Source of the DNA: Paenibacillus selenitireducens
GTDB lineage: Bacteria; Bacillota; Bacilli; Paenibacillales; Paenibacillaceae
NCBI RefSeq assembly: GCF_002021565.1
Contig: NZ_MSZX01000001.1
Coordinates: 558,027-622,026, forward strand
Reading direction: 5' to 3'
DNA length: 64,000 bases
In this document: piece after piece, positions 25,632-33,556 of the stretch
Position numbering within the stretch: position 1 is the stretch's first letter
Layout of the letters: the number at the start of each line of letters is the position of its first letter
The notes under the pieces: generated by a model
What the model saw: the letters and a program-made list of their open reading frames with translations, nothing else
Databases searched by the model: none
What the model was told of the DNA's origin: nothing
Translations under genes and position numbers: made by a program

Positions 25632-25946
25632 ATGCAAGAATCCAAAAGGCTTGCACTCCACTATGTCGTTCGTGGGCTGATCTTATCAGGCTACTCGTTA
25701 GCCATTATTTTCGCCGTGCAGACGAATTCACTTTCTCTGTTGACCGAGCCGAACATGAGCGTCTATGTAAAAATATCAGCGATCGGGCTATTGATGATGG
25801 GAATGTATCAAGGTTGTATGGCTTTCCAGTCTGTGACAGGGGTTCGGGAAGCTTGCGATTGCGAGCATATACCATCGAATTCTTGGGTTAAAAATGTGCT
25901 GATTTACACGCTCTTTTTACTCCCATTGGTGATGGTTTTCGTCTAA
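25632..25946 (+). CDS. Short YcgQ/TIGR03943-like membrane protein (N-terminal domain only)
   Basis: A 104-residue protein with three predicted membrane helices and a CDCEH motif in the loop, matching the N-terminal membrane half of YcgQ-type proteins (usually near 280 residues). The soluble C-terminal domain is missing: the frame stops at 25946 and the next 120 nt are promoter. It is the expected partner of the YcgR-type permease just upstream. ATG 25632 is chosen with TGAGGTG before it. Whether it is naturally short or a truncated gene cannot be decided here. Confidence 0.7.
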   Translation: MQESKRLALHYVVRGLILSGYSLAIIFAVQTNSLSLLTEPNMSVYVKISAIGLLMMGMYQGCMAFQSVTGVREACDCEHIPSNSWVKNVLIYTLFLLPLVMVFV

Positions 25947-25983
25947 GAGGCTTCGTGAAACCTGTCATAAAAAAAGTTTGTGC

Positions 25984-26044
25984 TTGACAAATTTGTTAAG
26001 CATCTTTTATATTATGTAGAGTTAAATCGTAATGATTACTATTA
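25984..26044 (+). promoter_or_regulatory. Promoter with Zur box 2 upstream of zagA
   Basis: A consensus -35 TTGACA (25984-25989) and an AT-rich -10 near 26007-26013 are followed by AAATCGTAAT-G-ATTACTATTA (26024-26044), a Zur box with two mismatches, over the expected start point. Binding would block transcription when zinc is sufficient. Confidence 0.88.
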
Positions 26045-26066
26045 AGAAAAAGCGAGGAGCAAATGT

Positions 26067-27272
26067 ATGGCAAATAAGAAAATACCCGTTACAGTGCTTA
26101 GCGGTTATTTGGGTTCCGGGAAGACTACAGTGTTAAATCATGTGCTTAACAATCGAGATGGGCTGCGGGTTGCCGTGATTGTGAATGACATGAGTGAGGT
26201 GAATATCGATGCGGATTTGGTCCGTTCAGGGACGAATCTCTCACGAACGGAAGAATCTCTTGTGGAAATGTCGAACGGCTGCATATGCTGCACGTTGCGT
26301 GAAGATTTGCTGCGCGAAGTGGCTCGTTTAGCAAAGGATCAAGCATTTGATTATATTCTTATCGAATCGAGCGGGATTAGTGAACCTGTACCTGTGGCAC
26401 AGACGTTCAGTTATGCGGATCCAGACTCTGGAATCGATTTGACGACTTTAGCTGAACTTGACTGCATGGTTACCGTGGTGGACGCACATCGTTTCTGGAA
26501 TGATTTTGGTTCGGGGGAGACGTTACTGGATCGGAATCAAGCCGTTGGAGAAGAGGATCATCGGGACGTCGTGGATCTACTCATTGATCAGATTGAAACC
26601 TGTGATGTATTGCTGCTAAACAAGTGTGATCTTGTTGACGAAGTGCATTTGAATGAGCTTGAAGGCGTACTGCGTAAGCTACAGCCACATGCGAGATTGA
26701 TACGCACCGTTCAAGGGAAGATCGATCCTAAGATGATCCTGAATACCGGGTTGTTTGATTTTGAGCAGGCGAGTGTGTCAGCAGGTTGGATTCAAGAATT
26801 GCAGAAAGAGAGTCATACCCCGGAGACGGATGAATACGGCATCAGCTCATTTGTTTACCGACGTAGAAGACCTTTTCATCCGCAGCGGCTAGCAGATTTT
26901 ATGACGGAATGGCCTGAAGAAGTTGTACGTGCGAAAGGCATTGCCTGGATCGCTGCGAAAGGCGATTTTGCTGCGACTCTGAGCCAGGCGAGTGCATCCA
27001 TTCAATTTGGTCCTGCGGGATATTGGTTAGCTTCGATGCCGAAGGAGGAGCAGGAGGCAGTTCTTCGTACGGAACCCGACATGAGGAAGAAATGGGATGA
27101 GACGTGGGGCGACCGCATCAATGAACTGGTTTTTATCGGGATTAGTATGAATGCGGCGGATATCGAAGCACAGTTGGATACCTGTCTTGTTGATGATACG
27201 GAGCTGAAGCAGGATTGGTCGCAATTTGAGAATCCGCTGCCTTGGCCGATTGAGAGTATCGTTAAAGCATAA
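26067..27272 (+). CDS. zagA: Zinc-responsive GTPase metallochaperone, YciC/ZagA-type COG0523 protein
   Basis: 401 residues, close to Bacillus ZagA (YciC). P-loop SGYLGSGKTT is at about residues 12-21, the CxCC metal site CICC at 72-75, and IESSGISEPVPVAQTF, LLNKCDL and a CobW C-terminal domain (about 275-395) follow. ZagA is made under zinc starvation and delivers zinc to client enzymes such as the folate enzyme FolE; that is family knowledge. Its own Zur-box promoter fits. This is the second COG0523 gene within 4 kb. The zagA symbol rests on similarity and context. Confidence 0.85.
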   Translation: MANKKIPVTVLSGYLGSGKTTVLNHVLNNRDGLRVAVIVNDMSEVNIDADLVRSGTNLSRTEESLVEMSNGCICCTLREDLLREVARLAKDQAFDYILIESSGISEPVPVAQTFSYADPDSGIDLTTLAELDCMVTVVDAHRFWNDFGSGETLLDRNQAVGEEDHRDVVDLLIDQIETCDVLLLNKCDLVDEVHLNELEGVLRKLQPHARLIRTVQGKIDPKMILNTGLFDFEQASVSAGWIQELQKESHTPETDEYGISSFVYRRRRPFHPQRLADFMTEWPEEVVRAKGIAWIAAKGDFAATLSQASASIQFGPAGYWLASMPKEEQEAVLRTEPDMRKKWDETWGDRINELVFIGISMNAADIEAQLDTCLVDDTELKQDWSQFENPLPWPIESIVKA

Positions 27273-27283
27273 TGATATTTTTT

Positions 27284-27312
27284 TTGACATAAGATCGTAA
27301 TAATTACGATTA
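27284..27312 (+). promoter_or_regulatory. Zur box 3 within the znuCBA promoter
   Basis: TTGACA (27284-27289) is followed by AGATCGTAAT-A-ATTACGATTA (27292-27312), the third near-consensus Zur box, lying between -35 and -10 of the zinc-uptake operon. Confidence 0.92.
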
Positions 27313-27387
27313 ATACCTCTCGATTAAAGAAAATTACAATTCACCGGGAATCGAGATCAATCAGGGAATGGAGAGAAGGTATGGGTT

Positions 27388-28119
27388 ATGTTGTTATCCT
27401 CGATGCGGAACGTTGTATATGGGTATAGTGACGTGCCGGTTGTAGAGCAGTTATCGCTAGACATGTTCCAAGGAGAGTTCTTAGGGATTACGGGCCCGAA
27501 TGGCGCTGCAAAAACGACGGTTCTCAAGCTCATGCTGGGGTTATTGAAGCCATGGAGCGGGACGGTAACTTTGAATGATTCTGCGCTTCAAGGGGGTAAG
27601 CTCGAAATCGGTTATGTTCCGCAGACGGTAGCATCGTTCAATAGCGGATTTCCAAGTAAAGTCATAGAACTCGTTCGATCGGGTTGTTATGCTCGACTCG
27701 GTCTATTTCGTAAATGGAATGCGGAACAAGAGGCCATCGTCGAACAGAGTCTGAAGCAGGTTGGCATGTGGGATTACCGTCGTCGTAAAATTGGCGAACT
27801 ATCCGGAGGGCAGAAGCAGCGTGTGTGTATCGCTAGAGCGCTCGCACAGCGCCCAAATGTCCTGATTCTGGATGAGCCGACGACAGGAATGGATCAGCAG
27901 AGCCGGCGAGGATTTTACCAATTAATGCGTCATTACGTAAGTTCGCATGGCATGACTGTCGTGATGGTAACGCATGGGTTGGATGAAGCGAGTGAGTTTT
28001 TGGACCGGGTTATTCAATTAGAGCGAAAGGAAAGCGAGGTGTGGCAATGTTTGACTACGAGTTCATGCAGCGTGCGTTTTGGGCAGGAGGCTTTATTGGC
28101 ATCATCGCACCCGTCTTAG
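27388..28119 (+). CDS. znuC: Zinc ABC transporter ATP-binding protein
   Basis: A 243-residue ATPase for high-affinity zinc uptake (ZnuC/AdcC). Walker A is GPNGAAKTT (about residues 34-42): the usual second Gly of GxGK is Ala, a variant also known in the AdcC subgroup, so probably functional. Signature LSGGQKQR, Walker B VLILDEPTTGMD and switch VTHGLDEA are intact. The last about 25 residues are read from sequence that also encodes the start of znuB (overlap of 73 nt), which is longer than usual. First gene of the Zur-controlled operon. Confidence 0.93.
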   Translation: MLLSSMRNVVYGYSDVPVVEQLSLDMFQGEFLGITGPNGAAKTTVLKLMLGLLKPWSGTVTLNDSALQGGKLEIGYVPQTVASFNSGFPSKVIELVRSGCYARLGLFRKWNAEQEAIVEQSLKQVGMWDYRRRKIGELSGGQKQRVCIARALAQRPNVLILDEPTTGMDQQSRRGFYQLMRHYVSSHGMTVVMVTHGLDEASEFLDRVIQLERKESEVWQCLTTSSCSVRFGQEALLASSHPS

Positions 28120-28895
28120 GCGTGTATCTGATGTTACGCCGTCAAGCCTTGATGGCGGATACGTTGTCACATGTATCGTTAGCCGGCGTTGCGCTGGGTT
28201 CAATGCTTCACTGGAATCCAATGATCATAGGTTTCGTCTTCGCGGTGCTCGGAGGTCTTCTCATCGAACAATTGCGCCGGTCTTATCGAACCTACAGTGA
28301 AGTCCCCGTCGCGATTATTATGACGTCAGGGCTAGCCCTTGCGATCGTATTGATGAGCTTGCAATCGAATATGAATAAAAGCTTTAGCTCTTATTTATTC
28401 GGGTCCATCGTCGCGGTAAGTTCTGTTCAATTATGGAGTATCGCCGCGGTTGCGATCATCGGGGTTTTATATTTTATCGTATGGAGACGCCCGTTATACC
28501 ACCTAACCTTTGATGAAGAGACGGCACAAATCAGCGGTGTTCGAGTTCGGGCATTAACCTTTTCGTTTTCGGTCGTGACGGGGATGACGGTAGCCGTTGC
28601 TATGCCGATTGTCGGCGTGCTGCTAGTGTCCTCCTTGATGGTGCTTCCTGCGGCGCTAGCCTTAAGAATATCCAGCGGATTTCTATCTGCCGTTCTGATC
28701 GCTGTAGGTTTCGGATGGTTGGGCATTTTCGGCGGATTAACGTCTTCTTATTATTTGAACGCACCGCCTGGGGGGACCATTGCGCTGTTACTGCTGGTAT
28801 TCCTGGTCGTAGGGATCGGATTTCAGAAAATTAAAGCTCGTATGACAAAGCGTAAAAGCCATATGCGTCAAGAATTACTTCAACAACACATGTAA
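28047..28895 (+). CDS. znuB: Zinc ABC transporter membrane permease
   Basis: A 282-residue permease of the ABC-3 family with eight to nine helices. MFDYEFMQRAFWAGGFIG at the N-terminus, VYLMLRRQALMADTLSHVSLAG and VGVLLVSSLMVLPAALA are family hallmarks. It forms the channel for zinc together with ZnuC and ZnuA. ATG 28047 is preferred over GTG 28041 because GAGG at 28036-28039 is best spaced for it. It overlaps znuC by 73 nt and is followed 25 nt later by znuA. Confidence 0.92.
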   Translation: MFDYEFMQRAFWAGGFIGIIAPVLGVYLMLRRQALMADTLSHVSLAGVALGSMLHWNPMIIGFVFAVLGGLLIEQLRRSYRTYSEVPVAIIMTSGLALAIVLMSLQSNMNKSFSSYLFGSIVAVSSVQLWSIAAVAIIGVLYFIVWRRPLYHLTFDEETAQISGVRVRALTFSFSVVTGMTVAVAMPIVGVLLVSSLMVLPAALALRISSGFLSAVLIAVGFGWLGIFGGLTSSYYLNAPPGGTIALLLLVFLVVGIGFQKIKARMTKRKSHMRQELLQQHM

Positions 28896-28920
28896 AAGGG
28901 GAAAAGGAGCGTTTGGATTG

Positions 28921-29961
28921 ATGAAGGGGAAATTAAGATTTATGTCGGTTGTTATTTTTAGTCTGGGTCTCGTATTGACAGGATGCAGTGCCAAGTCGGA
29001 TAGCCAGCCTACACCGTCGGTTGTGGAAGCGACGGATTCACATGACAAAATAAAGGTACAGGTCAGTTTTTATCCGATGTATGAGTTTACGAAGCAAGTC
29101 GCAGGTGATCTAGCAGACGTAGAATCATTGATTCCGGCGGGAATCGAACCACATGACTGGGAACCAACGCCGCAAGATATGAAGAAGCTGGAGGAAGCCG
29201 ATGTCTTCGTCTATAATGGCGCTGGGCTTGAAGGATGGACGGATCAAGTTCTTGCAAGCTTAAGCAATAAACAGCTTGTTCAGGTGGAGGCCAGTCATGG
29301 GCTGGACATCATGGAATCAACGTCTGAGGAAGAGGGGCATGATCATGAGCACGCTCATGATGGAGAAGCTGCAGCTCACGATCATAAGGACGAGGGTACA
29401 GCTGAAGTAGGACACGATCACGCACATGATCATGGAGGATTGGATCCTCATGTATGGTTGTCTCCTGTATTGGCGATTCAAGAAGTACGTAACATTGAGC
29501 AAGGTCTGGCGCAAGCAGCTCCTGGACACAAAGACGGATTCAAGAAAAACGCTGACGCTTATGTAGCCCAATTAGAGCAGCTAGACCAAGATTTCAAAGA
29601 TGGGCTTGCGAACGTGAAACGCAAAGAATTTATTACGCAGCATGCTGCGTTCGGTTATTTAGCGAAGCAATATGGGCTGACACAGATCCCTATCGCAGGA
29701 TTGTCTCCAGATCAAGAACCAAGCGCTTCGCAGATGGCTGACATTGTGGCATTCGCAAAGGCACATGATGCGAAGACGATCTTCTTCGAGACGTTGGTCT
29801 CCTCGAAAGTTGCAGATACCATTGCCAAAGAAATCGGTGCGAAGACGGCCGTCTTGAACCCAATTGAAGGCTTAACAGATGAGGATCTAGCGAATAACTT
29901 GGATTATCTGGGAATCATGCGTCAGAATCTGGAAGCATTGAAGGCAGCTTTATCAGCGTAA
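28921..29961 (+). CDS. znuA: Zinc-binding lipoprotein of the ZnuABC transporter
   Basis: A 346-residue cluster-9 substrate-binding lipoprotein. Signal peptide ends with the lipobox LTGC. Ligand His residues are visible in IEPHDWEP, DPHVWLSP and ITQHAAFGY, and the fourth ligand region in SPDQEPSASQ. A His/Asp/Glu-rich loop (about 135-180: GHDHEHAHDG, GHDHAHDHGG) is characteristic of zinc rather than manganese proteins and probably gathers zinc. The TTG at 28918 is an alternative start. Last gene of the operon, followed by a strong terminator. Confidence 0.94.
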   Translation: MKGKLRFMSVVIFSLGLVLTGCSAKSDSQPTPSVVEATDSHDKIKVQVSFYPMYEFTKQVAGDLADVESLIPAGIEPHDWEPTPQDMKKLEEADVFVYNGAGLEGWTDQVLASLSNKQLVQVEASHGLDIMESTSEEEGHDHEHAHDGEAAAHDHKDEGTAEVGHDHAHDHGGLDPHVWLSPVLAIQEVRNIEQGLAQAAPGHKDGFKKNADAYVAQLEQLDQDFKDGLANVKRKEFITQHAAFGYLAKQYGLTQIPIAGLSPDQEPSASQMADIVAFAKAHDAKTIFFETLVSSKVADTIAKEIGAKTAVLNPIEGLTDEDLANNLDYLGIMRQNLEALKAALSA

Positions 29962-29979
29962 ATTTGATTGGATCTATAG

Positions 29980-30025
29980 GAGCTTGATTAGAACGGATAC
30001 ATGCCGTTTCGATCAAGCTCTTTTT
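29980..30025 (+). terminator. Terminator of the znu operon
   Basis: GAGCTTGAT...GAACGG pairs with CCGTTTCGATCAAGCTC, followed by five T. Confidence 0.9.
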
Positions 30026-30148
30026 ATATAGATAAAAGAATGAATCTAGGAGCACATACAAAATTCTGGTAAACTAGGGATAGTTGAAAATACGGCAAAT
30101 TTTTTGTCTTGGAAAATTTAGACGGTAATATGGAATAGAGGTGCTTGG

Positions 30149-30736
30149 ATGAAGCTTTGGGAGCAAGATGAGTTGTCCTTAAGAACCCTAACCGTGGAGG
30201 ATGCATCCATCTTACTGAAATGGTTAAGCGATCCAACGGTATTGGCTTATTATGAAGGGAGAGATAACCCGCATGATGAAGCGTTGATTCAACAGCATTT
30301 TTACGAAGATCGGGACGGTATCCATGCTTGTATCCTCGAACATCAAGGGAATGCCATCGGTTATGTGCAATATTATGAAGTCGAGGGCGAGGAACGGGAA
30401 GAATACGGTCTCGAACAAACCCAAGGCAAAGTCATCGGCATGGATCAGTTTATTGGTGAGCCAGCATACTGGAACCAAGGCATTGGGACGAAATTGATCC
30501 AGTCTATGATTCACTTTATTTCAGCAACGGAACATGCGGATACCCTTGTCATGGACCCGCAGGCATGGAATACGAGGGCACTTCACGTATACGAAAAGTG
30601 CGGGTTTGTAAAGCATCGGTTCCTTCCTAAGCACGAATGGCATGAAGGAGAGTACCGCGATTGTTGGGTGATCATCTATCCCGTGCGGCAACAATCCGGG
30701 CATGAATTGAAAGATAAAGGAGTACATCTATCATGA
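30149..30736 (+). CDS. GNAT acetyltransferase, aminoglycoside 6'-N-acetyltransferase-like
   Basis: A 195-residue GNAT of the Acetyltransf_8 type. GMDQFIGEPAYWNQGIGTKLI (acetyl-CoA loop) and VMDPQAWNTRALHVYEKCGF closely follow the pattern of AAC(6') enzymes and their chromosomal relatives. Whether it modifies aminoglycosides cannot be told from sequence; many chromosomal homologues do so weakly or not at all. Its stop overlaps the ATG of the NUDIX gene (ATGA), so the two are coupled. Confidence 0.82.
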   Translation: MKLWEQDELSLRTLTVEDASILLKWLSDPTVLAYYEGRDNPHDEALIQQHFYEDRDGIHACILEHQGNAIGYVQYYEVEGEEREEYGLEQTQGKVIGMDQFIGEPAYWNQGIGTKLIQSMIHFISATEHADTLVMDPQAWNTRALHVYEKCGFVKHRFLPKHEWHEGEYRDCWVIIYPVRQQSGHELKDKGVHLS

Positions 30737-31218
30737 CGACAGCTACGAAGACCATCGAGGTTGCCTTATACACCATGTGTATCGTCCGGGATGGAGATCG
30801 GGTATTGCTCATCAACCGTCCAAGTAAACGCGGTTTTCCGGGCTATATCGGACCTGGAGGAAAAGTAGATTTTCCTGAAAGTTTATCGGAGGGTGCAGCC
30901 CGAGAGGTATATGAAGAAACGGGACTTATCGTCAAGGACCTGATCTATAAAGGTTTGGACGAGTTTGTAGATCCAGACAAGAATTTCAGGTATATGGTGT
31001 TCAACTACGTTGCGACATCCTTTGAAGGCGAACTGCTTGAACATCCTCCGGAAGGCGAATTGCTATGGGTGCCGATCCAGGAAGCGTTAGATTTACCAAT
31101 GCAACCTTGGTTCAAGCGCAGGTTCCCGTTATTTTTTGAAGAGGGGACGTTTGAAATTTTCGAGGAATGGGATCAGGAACATCAAGTAACACATAAGGAA
31201 TATGTTCGGAAATTGTAA
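30733..31218 (+). CDS. NUDIX hydrolase, 8-oxo-dGTP diphosphatase-like
   Basis: A 161-residue MutT/NUDIX protein. The NUDIX box is GGKVDFPESLSEGAAREV followed by YEETGLI, with all catalytic Glu present. YIGPGGKVDFPE and the following strand place it near YtkD/YjhB-type 8-oxo-dGTP diphosphatases, which clean oxidised nucleotides; substrate assignment is tentative. The start codon overlaps the GNAT stop, and another GNAT gene follows after 23 nt, so 30149-32559 probably forms one transcription unit. Confidence 0.88.
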   Translation: MTTATKTIEVALYTMCIVRDGDRVLLINRPSKRGFPGYIGPGGKVDFPESLSEGAAREVYEETGLIVKDLIYKGLDEFVDPDKNFRYMVFNYVATSFEGELLEHPPEGELLWVPIQEALDLPMQPWFKRRFPLFFEEGTFEIFEEWDQEHQVTHKEYVRKL

Positions 31219-31241
31219 TTCAATTGATCTTGAGGTGAAAT

Positions 31242-32054
31242 ATGTCTACGATAATACCGTCTATCGAGCTGATGGAGCGTATTGAGCAATCCGAGATTGA
31301 TTATATGGCTGACCGAATGGGTGCCATCTCTGAACGGCCGAATAACCCTGAAGGTGTGGAAGTCGTACAAATCGGACAAGCAACCTGTTTTTATAGTAAA
31401 ACGATGCCTTGGCCGGCGTTCAATACCGTAAAGGGGATTCGAAATGAAGATGCAGATACAATAGATGCTATTCTTTCGTTCTACCAGCGTCGAGATCGGA
31501 AGCCTCAGTTTGAAATTGTTCCTTCGTTAGCAGAACAGCCTATACTGCAGCATTTGGCTAAGCGAGGTTTCTATGCATCTGGCACGCATGCGTCGTTATA
31601 TATCCAACCAACGATGGAAGTGAAAAATAAAGCGGAAGATGTAATCATCCATGAAATACAGGAAGATGAGTTCGAAATTTATGCAAACATTCATTGCCGC
31701 GGGACTGGATTGTCCTTAGATGGGATTCCTTACGTCGCCGCGAATAATAAAGTTCTTTATTATCGACCAAATTGGAAGTTCTTCATGGCTTATGTTCGTG
31801 AGGTACCGGCTGCAGTGGGCGTGATGCATATGAAGAATAAAGTTACTTCGTTAACCTTCGCAGCGACATTACCCGAGTTCCGGAGGATGGGATTGCAGCA
31901 AGCTTTGCTATACAAGAGGATAGAAGGAGCGGCACGTGAGGGATGCGACCTCGTTGTCGGACAATGCAGCTTCTTATCGCAGAGTCACCGGAATATGGAG
32001 CGGGCCGGCATGCGATTGGGTTATGTCCGAACCACGTGGACGAGTATAGAATAA
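31242..32054 (+). CDS. Two-domain GNAT-family N-acetyltransferase
   Basis: A 270-residue acetyltransferase. The N-terminal half (about 1-130) resembles a degenerate GNAT domain. The C-terminal half (about 140-265) carries the active fold with LPEFRRMGLQQALLYKRIEGA as the acetyl-CoA loop and GCDLVVGQCSFLSQSHRNMERAG as the distal strand. The substrate is unknown. It sits between the NUDIX gene and another GNAT gene, 25 nt from the latter. Confidence 0.85.
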   Translation: MSTIIPSIELMERIEQSEIDYMADRMGAISERPNNPEGVEVVQIGQATCFYSKTMPWPAFNTVKGIRNEDADTIDAILSFYQRRDRKPQFEIVPSLAEQPILQHLAKRGFYASGTHASLYIQPTMEVKNKAEDVIIHEIQEDEFEIYANIHCRGTGLSLDGIPYVAANNKVLYYRPNWKFFMAYVREVPAAVGVMHMKNKVTSLTFAATLPEFRRMGLQQALLYKRIEGAAREGCDLVVGQCSFLSQSHRNMERAGMRLGYVRTTWTSIE

Positions 32055-32079
32055 GGAATATTTCTAGGAGGTGTGCAGG

Positions 32080-32559
32080 ATGACCCTACATTATCGTCCT
32101 TTTACCATGCAGGACCAGGATTCTGTCCAGCGCTTGATGAGCGATTATCCGCTGCAGTTCCCATCTTTTGTGATCGACCGGTATCCGCCTCGCTGGTCAG
32201 ATTATGTATCCGCGAAGACAAGTGAGTCAGAATATTGGGTTGCTGAAGATGCGGAGCTCGGCGTCGTGGGTCACACGGGGTTCATATATAATGATGAACT
32301 GGGAATCTACGAAATTGTAGGGGTGGTGACTTCAACAGATAGAGTAAGAAGGGGCATAGGCAAAGGCTTATTGCAAATCGTTTGCTCCCGTATACAGGAA
32401 CGTGGGCAGGACCAAACCATTCTATTCACGTTGGGGCATCTTGGGAATAGAGGGACAATTCAATTCTACTCCAGTCTTGGATTTACGCAGACGAATGAAG
32501 AGCAAGACTATTTCGCGAAGGGTTTTCATAGAGTAACGTTCGAGAAAACATTGCGCTAG
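32080..32559 (+). CDS. GNAT-family N-acetyltransferase
   Basis: A 159-residue acetyltransferase. VVTSTDRVRRGIGKGLLQIV is the acetyl-CoA-binding motif and GTIQFYSSLGF the family C-terminal strand. ATG 32080 is preferred over GTG 32071 because AGGAGG (32066-32071) would overlap the latter. Third GNAT in the 30-32.5 kb cluster and last gene of this presumed operon. Substrate unknown. Confidence 0.87.
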   Translation: MTLHYRPFTMQDQDSVQRLMSDYPLQFPSFVIDRYPPRWSDYVSAKTSESEYWVAEDAELGVVGHTGFIYNDELGIYEIVGVVTSTDRVRRGIGKGLLQIVCSRIQERGQDQTILFTLGHLGNRGTIQFYSSLGFTQTNEEQDYFAKGFHRVTFEKTLR

Positions 32560-32561
32560 TC

Positions 32562-32876
32562 TTATTCGAAATCTTCCCATGTAAAATCGACAGATAAAGG
32601 CCAACGCTCCTGAATACCAAGAGAATTTAGCCATGTTACGGATTGCTTTATCTTGTCATAGGTGGTTCGGAACGCAAAATGCCGCAAGGCAGGATGGTAG
32701 GGTGTTTCCATCTCCTTGCCTTCCCATAGGCCAATCCAGCTCTCCCCCTCAACGATCCAAAAGTACACGGAGTCTTCGTCCTGCCAAGCGAGCTTGAGAC
32801 CGAGTCGGTTATAGAATGCAATGGACACGGCTAGATTTCGGACAGGCAAATGAGCTTCATATAAACCTTCGATCAT
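32562..32876 (-). CDS. VOC-family protein, apparently shortened at the C-terminus
   Basis: A 104-residue protein of the glyoxalase/bleomycin-resistance (vicinal oxygen chelate) fold: EAHLPVRNLAVSIAFYNRLGLKL, then YFWIVEGESWIGLWEG and HFAFRTTYDKIKQSVTWL. It ends at WEDFE, before the usual final strand with DPDGHxxE that carries the last metal ligand. GAGGTG supports ATG 32876. It is convergent with the GNAT gene, 2 nt away, so the end may have been lost in a rearrangement. Function unknown. Confidence 0.72.
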   Translation of the reverse strand: MIEGLYEAHLPVRNLAVSIAFYNRLGLKLAWQDEDSVYFWIVEGESWIGLWEGKEMETPYHPALRHFAFRTTYDKIKQSVTWLNSLGIQERWPLSVDFTWEDFE

Positions 32877-32913
32877 TTGGACACACCTCATTTATCTAAT
32901 TTGTAACAGTTAT

Positions 32914-32960
32914 TAAGCGAGATTTCCTCGATTTTTTCATCTGGATGAGCCTTGTTATTC
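32914..32960 (-). repeat. Inverted copy of the 13.3-kb TTCATC repeat
   Basis: Read on the minus strand it is TATAGATGAATAACAA-G-GCTCATCC-A-GATGAAAAAATCGAGGAA, matching 13319-13364 with two substitutions up to CGAGGAA. It lies between two divergent VOC-fold genes. On the plus strand CGAG-ATTTC-CTCG followed by ATTTTTT resembles a very short terminator. Confidence 0.85.
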
Positions 32961-33001
32961 ATCTATAAGCGAGTATGGCAATACATGCGATGGAGGTTAA
33001 T

Positions 33002-33442
33002 ATGCGATTAGAGGGATTGAATCATATATGTTTTTCGGTTTCAGATCTAGATAAATCGATCGCGTTTTATCAAGATATTTTCGAAGCGAAGCTGCTCGTT
33101 AAAGGAAGGAAACTTGCGTATTTTGACTTGAACGGTCTTTGGATTGCATTAAATGAAGAAGACATAGATCGCACGCACGCAAATCTTACCTATACGCATA
33201 TGGCTTTTACCCTTCATGAAGATGATTTCGATCCGATGCTGGACCGATTACAGCGGTACGCTGTGCAAGTATTACCTGGTCGCGTACGAGATGAAAGGGA
33301 TCGGAAATCGATCTATTTCCTCGATCCAGACGGTCATCGCTTAGAATTCCATTCAGGAACCTTGCAAGATCGGCTGGATTTTTACAAAGCAGAGAAAGAC
33401 CATATGATCTTCTACGAGGACATGATCCCTAAGAAATTATAA
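33002..33442 (+). CDS. fosB: Metallothiol transferase FosB (fosfomycin resistance)
   Basis: A 146-residue VOC-fold enzyme, the usual FosB length. Metal ligands H8 (GLNHICFSV), the His of YTHMAFTL and the Glu of HRLEFHSGTL are in place, as is SIYFLDPDGH. FosB opens the fosfomycin epoxide with bacillithiol using Mg or Mn, consistent with a Bacillales host. ATG 33002 follows GGAGG closely; the frame is open upstream to 32975. Single gene next to acetyltransferase genes of resistance-like families. Confidence 0.9.
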   Translation: MRLEGLNHICFSVSDLDKSIAFYQDIFEAKLLVKGRKLAYFDLNGLWIALNEEDIDRTHANLTYTHMAFTLHEDDFDPMLDRLQRYAVQVLPGRVRDERDRKSIYFLDPDGHRLEFHSGTLQDRLDFYKAEKDHMIFYEDMIPKKL

Positions 33443-33556
33443 AACGAACATGCTGGTCTTTTTTCGGTAGTGAGCAGCAATTTCCATACCAAAGATGAAT
33501 GGGTATAATAAGGGGATAGATGTACAAGTTACGACTGGATCGAGAGGGGAATCGGC

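Noticed and set aside
27430-27520. Walker A GPNGAAKTT in ZnuC as a sign of an inactive ATPase
   Set aside because: The Ala form is known in the AdcC/ZnuC subgroup, and all other ATPase motifs are intact.
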